Assembly (NCBI GenBank): GCA_016934955.1
Contig: JAFGRY010000013.1
Coordinates: 1 to 64,000, forward strand
Origin: a bacterium
GTDB taxonomy: Bacteria; Zhuqueibacterota; QNDG01; JAGLOF01
DNA: 64,000 bases
Direction: 5' to 3'
This document shows positions 45,117 through 52,913 of this stretch, one piece after another. The position numbers and the translations under genes are program-made. The first letter of the stretch is position 1. Every line of letters begins with the position of its first letter. The notes beneath the pieces were generated by a model. That model had not been told where the DNA came from and ran no database searches. It saw only the letters and a program-made list of their open reading frames with translations.

Positions 45117-46124
45117 CTACCAGCTGTACACCACCCCGAGCTTGAACATCATTCTGATGAGCACACTGGTGCCGCCCCTTGTCTCGTTCCATTCATAAAC
45201 GAGTTCCGTACCGTTCCATCTGGCGAAGGAAAGATATTTCATACGGCTCACGACCACAGTATTCAAGTCGATACCCATTGTAAAAAGGAATGATGTTGCC
45301 AGCGGAAACCGCATGCCCGAGGTCAGGCCGCCCCCCAAGCAGAAGGCTGTCTGCGGCCCGAGCACCCCGTCTTCTTCAATATAGTCACTGCTGAAGATAC
45401 GATCCTTGAACTGGTGTCGCATGCCGATCAGGGGTCCCAGCCCGATGAACGGGCCGCTCTTTTCATGATTGTCAAGGAGCAGCAATTTCACACTCAGGGT
45501 GAGGTCCCGTGAATGCGACTGATAGGGAAAACCGATAATTTCAGTCTGCAGGGACCAGCGGTTGTTTAAGGCATATTCATACGTCAGGGGCGGCAGGGCC
45601 GTCAGCCACTGCGGAAGGATGTGCAGCCCCGCGCTGTTTCGCCTGGTCAGCGGCGGTGCCGGCGGTGGTGCCATCGCGGCGATCTCACCTGCCGCGGGTG
45701 GAGGCAGCTGCTCCAGCCGGGCGCGCACGTCGTCGCTTTTCTCTCCTTTGGGCCATGTTCGCAGGAAGGCTTCGAAGGGGGCCCGCTGATCGAGCCTGCA
45801 GGCCTGGGAGTAGCGGGCTTCCATGGACCGGTCGAGGGTGAGGTGGTCGTACACCTGGGGCTGCCAGTGTTTTTTCAGCTCGAGTATGGTCAGGGTGCTG
45901 GTTTCGGGTTCCAGCGCGGTCACTTCTGCCTTCCCGTATACGGTGCCGTTGTGCTTCATCAAATAGATAGCGAAGCGCTCAACGCCCTTTGCGCTTCCAG
46001 CGTCGGCCCGCACCGCGGCTGAGTCGAGGGCGGCGATTTTCATAAAAGTGACGGGGTTGACTTGACTAAGTCCGATTCCGGCTGCGAGGAGCTGGAGGTT
46101 CAGTAGGAATAGTATTTTTTTCAT
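45117..46124 (-). CDS. Exported protein with putative C-terminal outer-membrane barrel
   Basis: The product is 335 residues; AGGA lies about nine bases before the ATG. The signal peptide (1-20, cleavage after IGLS) is followed by an N-terminal domain of about 110 residues and a proline/alanine-rich linker (LPPPAAGEIAAMAPPPAPP, about 145-165). The C-terminal 170 residues are of alternating-strand type and end in LGVVYSW. An aromatic last residue and amphipathic strands suggest an eight-stranded barrel. Its composition is GC-rich like regions 1-3, in contrast to both neighbours. It therefore looks like resident chromosome inside or beside the island. Confidence 0.65.
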   Translation of the reverse strand: MKKILFLLNLQLLAAGIGLSQVNPVTFMKIAALDSAAVRADAGSAKGVERFAIYLMKHNGTVYGKAEVTALEPETSTLTILELKKHWQPQVYDHLTLDRSMEARYSQACRLDQRAPFEAFLRTWPKGEKSDDVRARLEQLPPPAAGEIAAMAPPPAPPLTRRNSAGLHILPQWLTALPPLTYEYALNNRWSLQTEIIGFPYQSHSRDLTLSVKLLLLDNHEKSGPFIGLGPLIGMRHQFKDRIFSSDYIEEDGVLGPQTAFCLGGGLTSGMRFPLATSFLFTMGIDLNTVVVSRMKYLSFARWNGTELVYEWNETRGGTSVLIRMMFKLGVVYSW

Positions 46125-46224
46125 GCGGACGTCCTGTTCGTTGCGTGATGTTGATCAGGCGACAGAGCCGCCGGTCGGTGTATGCGTTCCCGGTTGTTGG
46201 TTGAGTCAAATCCTACTCTTTATA

Positions 46225-47100
46225 TTACATCTTTTTAAATAAGAATTCTGAATGATGAATTTTATATTTCACACCCGGGTACACTCTATTGAGAAAACAA
46301 AAACGTATTGGCAAGAATTTCCAGCAGTATGCATCCACCGTCATATCGCCTTCCATTAACCTGCCGAGCCTGTTAATAAAACTCGGCCACATAATTACCA
46401 GAAAAAACAGATAGCACACAATATACAGCAGAAAATTGTGGTAAATTTCACTATTTTCAATGATCCACTTTACACAAAGTGCTATATAAATTGAGTTTAG
46501 TACAACGAACACTGACGTCACGACCGGTGGAAAATGCCAGGAATTGCCAATATTCTTCTGCCGCAGCGCCCGATAAATACATTGAATTCCTTTCCAGAAA
46601 AAAACAATACAGTTCAACTGCCTATATTCCTTAAGCAGATCCTGGGCCTTAAGAAAGATAATCCCTACTTCTTTATCATGCCTGGAGTTATTAACCGCCA
46701 ACCGGGCCGATTCAGCGATTAAACTCCCGTCATTCCTTCTCTGCATTTCTTCCCGCTGCAGCATATCCATCGAAATTTCCCAGGCCATTAGCTGATTGAT
46801 AACTTTGAGGTTTTTGTTTTTAATCGTAAGAAACTCTTGATTAAGCAGCTTGCAATATCCGGCGTAACGGTTATGGGAATTGAATTTGTAATATAGCATT
46901 AATAATATTAATGTTAGGACAATTGACATTAACATTGAAAGGTACAGCCTGTGCGGGCTGTCTTTTCCTAAATTAGCATAGAGAAAAAACGCAGCGCTTG
47001 ACCCCCCCAGTACAAATCCCAGGTAGGCGGTAATGCAGTTCTTCAAATTGGTCAGAACGCTCTGAATCAGCTCATATTCTTTAATATTCAGACTTTCCAT
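46225..47100 (-). CDS. Integral membrane protein of unknown function
   Basis: The product is 291 residues with AGGAGG at ideal distance from the ATG. Two hydrophobic segments near 22-42 and 52-72 are followed by a long, charged helical region (75-175). Two more membrane spans lie at about 190-210 and 218-240, then a basic tail. Two N-terminal spans plus a cytosolic coiled segment recall SLATT-type effectors of defence systems, but I see no diagnostic motif and only mention it as a possibility. It is AT-rich and lies 40 bases downstream of the HNH endonuclease gene on the same strand. Confidence 0.65.
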   Translation of the reverse strand: MESLNIKEYELIQSVLTNLKNCITAYLGFVLGGSSAAFFLYANLGKDSPHRLYLSMLMSIVLTLILLMLYYKFNSHNRYAGYCKLLNQEFLTIKNKNLKVINQLMAWEISMDMLQREEMQRRNDGSLIAESARLAVNNSRHDKEVGIIFLKAQDLLKEYRQLNCIVFFWKGIQCIYRALRQKNIGNSWHFPPVVTSVFVVLNSIYIALCVKWIIENSEIYHNFLLYIVCYLFFLVIMWPSFINRLGRLMEGDMTVDAYCWKFLPIRFCFLNRVYPGVKYKIHHSEFLFKKM

Positions 47101-47140
47101 AATACCTCCTGTAAGGTTAAGTTAAATTTTCAGGCGCGAT

Positions 47141-48064
47141 TTACCCCGCTTCCCTGAACTTCTCATACTTCCGCTCCAGCAACCCCCGATCAGGCCAATC
47201 CCGCCGTTGCCTTGGCAATATCAATTTCGAACCGTGCACCTCCTGCAAACCATGCCGCAGCATCGGGCCGTCTTCTTCTTTACGGATGTCTTCCCGCACG
47301 GTGACCTGATAATCAGGGGTGACACCGAGAAAATTATTGTCAAAGGCGGCATGATGAATCTTGCAGAGAGCGATGCCGTTATTGATGATCGGTTCGCCTT
47401 CAGGATCGCTGTCGGCGAGAATGTGCGCGGCATCGATGAGGGGCAGATGACGTAGACGGCAAATCGCGCACTGTTCCCGGTAGGCGGTGAGCACGATATG
47501 GCGGAAACGATGCTGGTGCAGCCTGTGCCTGACTTCTGTTGTCGCATATCGCCGGCGAAGGGTCAGTGCCGGTTCGGCAATTTGTTGATTCCCGGCCGCG
47601 CCTATTTGATCATAGGCAAACGATTCAGCGGTATCTACCGCCACCGTGAATTCCAGGTTTTGCGGATCATCACCGATGATATACACCGGCCAGACTGCTT
47701 CGTAACGCCCGGGGGCGATGCCGTGGAAATAGATCAGGGGCATTTCGGTCTTCATTGCCTCACGCAGCCCGACATTATCAGGGTGATTTCTGTTAGTGCC
47801 GCGGTATTTGTAAAGAATATATCCATCATCACTTTTCGTATCTTCGTAAGGGCTGTTCGGGGTAGTGGTGATCGTGAGAGGAATCCGCTCTAATTGTCTT
47901 GGCCTGAAGATGCCCTGGGGTGAAACTAAGGGGATGCGTGTCCCATGAAACTCAAAACCTTGCTGCAGAAGCTGTCTGGACAGAATGGGGCCGTGCAGGC
48001 GCACCTGTTCGGTGAGCCAGGTAAAGGCGGTGAGGCGGAGGTTGTTTTCAGTTTGTTTAGACAT
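47141..48064 (-). CDS. HNH endonuclease of the putative restriction type
   Basis: The product is 307 residues. No clear ribosome-binding site precedes the ATG. The N-terminal 165 residues form a conserved domain with IFRPRQLERIPLTI, DDGYILYKYRG and PLIYFHGIAPGRYEAVWPVY. This domain is regularly found in HNH restriction-type enzymes and resembles a base-reading SRA/PUA-type fold. The HNH nuclease at about 195-260 has the zinc pair CAIC, the motif PLIDAAHILAD, the asparagine in INNGIALCKIHH and FDNNFLGV. The protein is probably a stand-alone, modification-sensing restriction endonuclease. No cognate methylase is adjacent; the DUF1156 methylase lies 8 kb away. Confidence 0.82.
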   Translation of the reverse strand: MSKQTENNLRLTAFTWLTEQVRLHGPILSRQLLQQGFEFHGTRIPLVSPQGIFRPRQLERIPLTITTTPNSPYEDTKSDDGYILYKYRGTNRNHPDNVGLREAMKTEMPLIYFHGIAPGRYEAVWPVYIIGDDPQNLEFTVAVDTAESFAYDQIGAAGNQQIAEPALTLRRRYATTEVRHRLHQHRFRHIVLTAYREQCAICRLRHLPLIDAAHILADSDPEGEPIINNGIALCKIHHAAFDNNFLGVTPDYQVTVREDIRKEEDGPMLRHGLQEVHGSKLILPRQRRDWPDRGLLERKYEKFREAG

Positions 48065-48080
48065 GTAGAATAATTACGGC

Positions 48081-48707
48081 TTATTTTTCACCCTTCATCT
48101 TTTTATCTACATTCGCTCTTTTTGTAGTCTTGTTTGATTCATTTAGCTCATTTCTGATGACAGTGCTATTCGTTTTGATGGCTTCAAGAATATCCATGGC
48201 TACTAATTTCATAATTATATCAGTCTCTTCCCCAAATGATTGAGTAGTAAATGTGGTACTCGTGATGACTTTTGCTGTTTTTACTTCAACAAATCTGACA
48301 GTACCAAAGTGAACTCGCCTGTCATATGGAACCACAAATACTAAAATTAAATAATCTACGCCTAGCATCTTCCCTATCTCTGAAATTTTCATTTTATCTA
48401 AGATGAGAGAGAGCATTTTTTTATCAGAATCTTCCGCCACTAATCCACTTTTCAACATATCTTGTTCATCAAAAATGGTTTGCAAATTGCTTCTTTCAAT
48501 CACGTTGAAACCTACATCCATTAATTCTGTCACTAAAGCCCGATATGCGAATGAGGAAGTCCAGTAATAATCAAAATTTTCCGGAATAACTGCAACTTTT
48601 GCATAGTACTTCTTGGGTGATGTTGTTGTTTTCAGATAATAGCCTGGATTTGAACATGAAAAACTTATCAAAACCATAGGCATATAAACCAATACTATCT
48701 TCTTCAT
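48081..48707 (-). CDS. CsgG-like lipoprotein
   Basis: The product is 208 residues from MKKIVLVYMP, with TTGGAG seven bases upstream. The signal ends in SFSC, a usable lipobox. The mature sequence follows the CsgG/curli-assembly-like pattern: KVAVIPENFDYYW, ALVTELMDVGFNVIERSNLQ, TIFDEQ and GKMLGVDYLILV. It has a basic, lysine-rich C-terminal tail. Proteins of this class are periplasmic/outer-membrane lipoproteins, some forming secretion channels, but most of the diverse relatives lack a known role. It separates the eight-gene defence operon from the HNH gene and is not an obvious defence gene. Confidence 0.72.
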   Translation of the reverse strand: MKKIVLVYMPMVLISFSCSNPGYYLKTTTSPKKYYAKVAVIPENFDYYWTSSFAYRALVTELMDVGFNVIERSNLQTIFDEQDMLKSGLVAEDSDKKMLSLILDKMKISEIGKMLGVDYLILVFVVPYDRRVHFGTVRFVEVKTAKVITSTTFTTQSFGEETDIIMKLVAMDILEAIKTNSTVIRNELNESNKTTKRANVDKKMKGEK

Positions 48708-48840
48708 TATATACTCCAACTAGGCTGATGGTTAGATGCCAAAATTTAAATCTCTATTTATTAAATGATAAATTCTTAAGAATATCGGCCAAATTTTATC
48801 CTTTTTTAAAATATGAAAAATCACAACCGACACACTCAGA

Positions 48841-51090
48841 CTAAAATTTCTGAGTTATATAATCATGCGCCTGACTTGCCGTCAGTTCGGTGGTTGACGG
48901 TCCGCTTCGTACATAAAATTTCTCTACATTCTCATGCTTCACCCAAACAGGTGCATTTGACTTGGCGCACTCTACCACAAGCACCCGACAAGAGTCATAA
49001 TCTTCAAACCGAGGATGAATATACGCCATCGCAACGGGGCCCATGCGAGATTGTACCAAATTAACCAGGTGTAACGCCATCTTGTCTTCATTCGGGAAAC
49101 CATCTACCTCGAGTCCAAGCGGTCGACCATCATCGGTCAATCCAACAACAAGTTTACCACCATCTCTGTTTAAAAATCCGGCAATGGTGCGAATAATCGC
49201 GTGTTCCATTCGCGGGTCTTTTTTCCCAGTGTGTAAATTGACCCGTAGTGTTGATTTAAATTCGATAAAACTTGATTCACCTATCTGTATTAAATCCTCA
49301 ACAGCCCCTGATTCAACGTGCGCAGATGAAGAGGAGCCTTCTACAAGCGTTTTATACCCTTCATGAATAACTTCAGCAATCAGTTCACGTCTTTTTTCTA
49401 AAAATTCTGAATATTCAAGTTTTTCCCATTTTTCAGGAAGAGCGTGTGCCTTGTACATCTTTTCCAGTTCACTCTTTGAAAACCTCTTCTTTATTGTTGA
49501 CATATATTCTTTTGGTGATTTATCGCCAATATCAACATTATCGCCCCATTCAACGAGGGCAAAATTTGCAATTTGATTTGTATCTCTCAATTCACTGATA
49601 CCAAGTTTACGTAAATACGCCTTTGGAAATAAATGATGTCTTTCAAGCGACCCGCGATAGGCTTTTGTTGTCGGGTCCGCGAGATCGGAAATTTTCAATT
49701 TTGAAAAAAGCACATTTGCATCGAGTAAAATTTGAGCAGCATGAAATGCAAAAAGTGAAGGGCTTCGTGATGAAGATGTAGCCAAATCATTGGGAAGAGT
49801 TATTGTCCAGAAATCATCGGTCATCGCTAAATCACAGGCCTTCTCAAGAATTGCGATAAATTGTTCACCATCCTTTACTTGCCTGAATTTTGCCAGATCG
49901 AACTCCATATCTGATTCAGGGGATCCGGTAAAACGGCCGGTAAGACTTGACATGAAAAACCAACGTGCTATTACCTGTCGCAATCTAAATTCATCGATAT
50001 GATATTCAGTCTTGCCAATAAGATAAAGAATATATGAAAATAACAGGTTATTCTGGGAACTAAACATTCTCATCGAACGGAAACCTGCCAAACGGATGCA
50101 ATTCATAAAATCATGCCAATACTGTATATTGAGAGCTCGTTTTTGGGCTTTCTTAAGAACATTAAACTGCTGGATACGTCTTTCATCGCTGAATTTTTCG
50201 GTTTCAAGATCTTTGCCGCGTAAAATCGAATACACATATTTTAACCTGGCTCGTTTAAAGCCCAGCCCAACACTGACTCGTAGCAACTGATCCGGATCCG
50301 GGTGGATGAAGTGATTATATGGGGAAGGACCGTCTTTACTTGGTTTTCTTGCTTCAGCACAGAACCTCTCTAATTCGGTTCTGCCCTCATCCCAGAAAAC
50401 TGACATGAGTGTTAAGATAAAATCAGCTTGATTAAGGGGTGTTCCCTTACTGTTGATTCTCACGAAAACATCTGCTACATCTTCTTCTGTAATCCCGGCA
50501 GAAAGTTCAAGTGCAGTAAAAGGAAATGTCATTAGCTGCTGCAGCTTTGAAATTGACTTCCTAATTTTCTTTTTTTCCTCAGTAGTTACTTCGCGGTTTG
50601 ATTTTAACCCTTCCAGGTAATCATCCACAACTTCAAATAGATCAGTATCCTTGGCCCAAAGTAATGATATATCAGGCAGGTATGCCTTGTCCCGCCGAAT
50701 GGCAGCATCGGCAACCTCAAATTTTTCTTCTAGAGGGTTAAAAGCAATATAAATATGCTCAGAATCATAATTTTCCCGGACTACCGGCACCCCTTTGATT
50801 ACAGCATACAGGGATGTCATGCGCTGCTGTCCGTCTACAATGAGAAGCCGGGGAGGTTTTTGTTTTGTATCAGTACCAATAACTTTGGAATCATCCGTCA
50901 AGCCATTTTGCCAAAATAACAGATACCCTACAGGATACCCCTGGTACATCGAATCAAATAAATCACGCACTTTTGCGTTTTTCCAGACAAATGGTCTTTG
51001 GATGTCAGGTAAGCCTATTTCGCCGAGTTCAATGAATTTTACTAAAGATGCCAGATCGTATCGTACTTCCTTAAATACTGTTTCGCTCAT
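48841..51090 (-). CDS. DUF262-DUF1524-AlbA_2 fusion protein (GmrSD-like nuclease with Schlafen-type AlbA domain)
   Basis: The product is 749 residues from MSETVFKEVR, with GAGGT eight bases upstream. The N-terminal DUF262 domain (about 10-250) has DIQRPFVWK and LLIVDGQQRMTSLY, the ParB-like nucleotide-binding signature of GmrS. A DUF1524-type HNH segment with LERHHLFPKAYLRKLG lies at about 475-495, as in GmrD. The last 150 residues are an AlbA_2 / Schlafen-type domain (SSFIEFKSTLRV, GFLNRDGGKLVVGLTDDG, FYVRSGPSTTELT). GmrSD enzymes restrict DNA with modified cytosines and use nucleotides; AlbA_2 domains bind nucleic acid or nucleotides. The combination suggests a modification-dependent nuclease. 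It is the last gene of the defence operon, 81 bases after the HNH-WYL gene. Confidence 0.88.
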   Translation of the reverse strand: MSETVFKEVRYDLASLVKFIELGEIGLPDIQRPFVWKNAKVRDLFDSMYQGYPVGYLLFWQNGLTDDSKVIGTDTKQKPPRLLIVDGQQRMTSLYAVIKGVPVVRENYDSEHIYIAFNPLEEKFEVADAAIRRDKAYLPDISLLWAKDTDLFEVVDDYLEGLKSNREVTTEEKKKIRKSISKLQQLMTFPFTALELSAGITEEDVADVFVRINSKGTPLNQADFILTLMSVFWDEGRTELERFCAEARKPSKDGPSPYNHFIHPDPDQLLRVSVGLGFKRARLKYVYSILRGKDLETEKFSDERRIQQFNVLKKAQKRALNIQYWHDFMNCIRLAGFRSMRMFSSQNNLLFSYILYLIGKTEYHIDEFRLRQVIARWFFMSSLTGRFTGSPESDMEFDLAKFRQVKDGEQFIAILEKACDLAMTDDFWTITLPNDLATSSSRSPSLFAFHAAQILLDANVLFSKLKISDLADPTTKAYRGSLERHHLFPKAYLRKLGISELRDTNQIANFALVEWGDNVDIGDKSPKEYMSTIKKRFSKSELEKMYKAHALPEKWEKLEYSEFLEKRRELIAEVIHEGYKTLVEGSSSSAHVESGAVEDLIQIGESSFIEFKSTLRVNLHTGKKDPRMEHAIIRTIAGFLNRDGGKLVVGLTDDGRPLGLEVDGFPNEDKMALHLVNLVQSRMGPVAMAYIHPRFEDYDSCRVLVVECAKSNAPVWVKHENVEKFYVRSGPSTTELTASQAHDYITQKF

Positions 51091-51171
51091 TATCATACCT
51101 CATTCGTAGGAAAGTGAAAACCTAATGTCTGTATTGCAAGATAACTAATATTTTCGCCATGTTTTTTATTA

Positions 51172-52020
51172 TTAACCAAAACCAGCAACCACAGAATCAA
51201 CAATTTTCAACCCAGTCATTCTTCTAATCGCAAACGTACGATTTTCATCACGCAGATAACAAAAACCTTTTACGCATAAGGATCTACCAATTTTCTCAAA
51301 AGCATAAGGTGCTATCGTCCTAAGGCTTTTTTCGCCTTCATATTTTTGATAATGAAAATAGACTAATAATTCTTCTGTTATTGCTTTGTTAAGAATTTTT
51401 AAATTTTGGCTAAAATAGGTTTCTTTTGATTCTCTTTCAGAAAATTTTCTTACACCATGGGCACGTTGATGACATGCTTCACAAAGGATTACTAGATTAT
51501 CAATTGTATTATGCCCGCCCCGGCCTAAGGGGATTTTATGATGAACATGGAGTGTACTCTGATAGTTATCAGCACTACAGCGCTGACATGTATTATTATC
51601 CCGTTCTAAAATTAATGTCCTTCTAATCTCCCAATCCGGTGGTTGAGTTGGGTAATAATTATAAATATAAGTCAATTTCTTTTTCTGTTTTACTTCAAGT
51701 CTATCCCGTTTCCTTGTTACATCATTTAAATATAGCTGTAATCTTTTGATCTTTTTTTCATAGACTGGCCGTTTTGATTGATGACCTGAGAAAAATTGGG
51801 ACATTTTTGCTCTGATAGTTTCTTCCGCACGTATTTTCTGCTGTAAATTATATATTTCACGTTTACATTCAGCAATCTTACTATCTGCCTTATCAAGACA
51901 ATGTAATACTTTCTCATAACAATTACGGTGATACACTTTGCCATTTGTCAATACTTGAGCAGTATTACAAGTCAAACCACAAATGATACAGATTCGATCA
52001 TTATTTTCTTGATTAGGCAT
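51172..52020 (-). CDS. Zinc-finger / coiled-coil / HNH / WYL fusion protein
   Basis: The product is 282 residues. Residues 11-35 hold a treble-clef-like zinc motif (CIICG and HRNCY). A charged coiled coil follows at about 40-115. An HNH nuclease occupies about 125-190: CQRCSADN, LHVHHKIPLGRGGH, TIDNLVILCEACHQRAHG. The C-terminal part (about 205-275) resembles a WYL ligand-sensing domain, with LLVYFHYQKYEGEKSLRTI, PYAFEKIGRSL and ENRTFAIRRMTGLKI. WYL domains bind nucleic acids or nucleotides and control many defence operons. No winged-helix domain is present, so this is not a standard BrxR/CapW repressor. A ligand-gated nuclease is the likely idea. The gene starts 29 bases after the EVE gene. 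Confidence 0.82.
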   Translation of the reverse strand: MPNQENNDRICIICGLTCNTAQVLTNGKVYHRNCYEKVLHCLDKADSKIAECKREIYNLQQKIRAEETIRAKMSQFFSGHQSKRPVYEKKIKRLQLYLNDVTRKRDRLEVKQKKKLTYIYNYYPTQPPDWEIRRTLILERDNNTCQRCSADNYQSTLHVHHKIPLGRGGHNTIDNLVILCEACHQRAHGVRKFSERESKETYFSQNLKILNKAITEELLVYFHYQKYEGEKSLRTIAPYAFEKIGRSLCVKGFCYLRDENRTFAIRRMTGLKIVDSVVAGFG

Positions 52021-52049
52021 TTATATGCATTTCTGAAAATTTAGGGATT

Positions 52050-52856
52050 TCACCGCAACCCATATTTCTCTTCAAGCTCAAAATATCTCTTCTTCGATTG
52101 ATACAACTCATCAATCTGTACTGTATCTAAAACTTGTAAACTCGGCGAGAAATCATGGAAAAGACCCGAAGACACATCGATGACGTCTTTTTTCCGTTCT
52201 TTTGTTGTAACTATAAATGGTCTTGTGTTCCACAAATCATGGGCATGTTTCAATGGAATTAGCGAATTTTCAATGTCGTCGCGTAAATTGACTGCAAATC
52301 CAAATGTCGGAACACTCCGAATTGTCCTTTTCCAAATCACATCAAGTAATTGGTTATCGACATGATACCCTAATTCAACAACCATGCGTTGAATTTTACC
52401 AATTTCTGCAATCTGAGCGGAAATATTTTTATTGAATGAAACAGACTTCTCTGTAACCATTTGCAGTTGTTCCAATATAGCAAGGGCTTTTTTCTCATCC
52501 GCAACTGGGTTTAAGCCAGCTAATTTTGCTAAATTATATTCGCCGTTTGAAATTGCCTGTGCTTGCCATTGATTATGAGGAATAAGATGAATTAGATCAA
52601 ATTCAAACCGAAAAGGCCAAATAATCCTGTTCTCTTCTAATTCCTCTTTCCAGTATGGTGCTGTCTGTTTGAATTTTGACCGTATTATTCCCGCGCCAAT
52701 AAACCCTTTAATCGGGGCTTTACAATAGAAAAGAACCATATCACCGCTTTGCAGTCTTTTCCAATGGTTTTCAAGCTTCGGCACCAGCCCCCAAATTCCG
52801 TTTTCAAAGCCGCTTACCCAGTTCTCTTGATCGCCGACTGCAACCCATGTATTCAT
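52050..52856 (-). CDS. EVE-like (PUA-fold) domain protein with unknown C-terminal domain
   Basis: The product is 268 residues from MNTWVAVGDQENW, with AAGGGG upstream. The first 130 residues match the EVE/PUA-type fold: W-x-x-x near the start, GDMVLFYCKAPIKGFIGAG and a following strand with W-P-(F/Y)-R-F. EVE domains recognise modified bases in DNA or RNA and are frequent in defence loci. The C-terminal 130 residues are helical with no catalytic motif I recognise (VPTFGFAVNLRDDIENSL). Within the operon it follows the helicase by 57 bases. A role as reader of the methylation mark made by the DUF1156 enzyme is a reasonable inference. Confidence 0.75.
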   Translation of the reverse strand: MNTWVAVGDQENWVSGFENGIWGLVPKLENHWKRLQSGDMVLFYCKAPIKGFIGAGIIRSKFKQTAPYWKEELEENRIIWPFRFEFDLIHLIPHNQWQAQAISNGEYNLAKLAGLNPVADEKKALAILEQLQMVTEKSVSFNKNISAQIAEIGKIQRMVVELGYHVDNQLLDVIWKRTIRSVPTFGFAVNLRDDIENSLIPLKHAHDLWNTRPFIVTTKERKKDVIDVSSGLFHDFSPSLQVLDTVQIDELYQSKKRYFELEEKYGLR

Positions 52857-52913
52857 TTTAAACCCCTTATATGCTTTACTATTTACACACCCCACTCATT
52901 CTTCTTTTATCAC

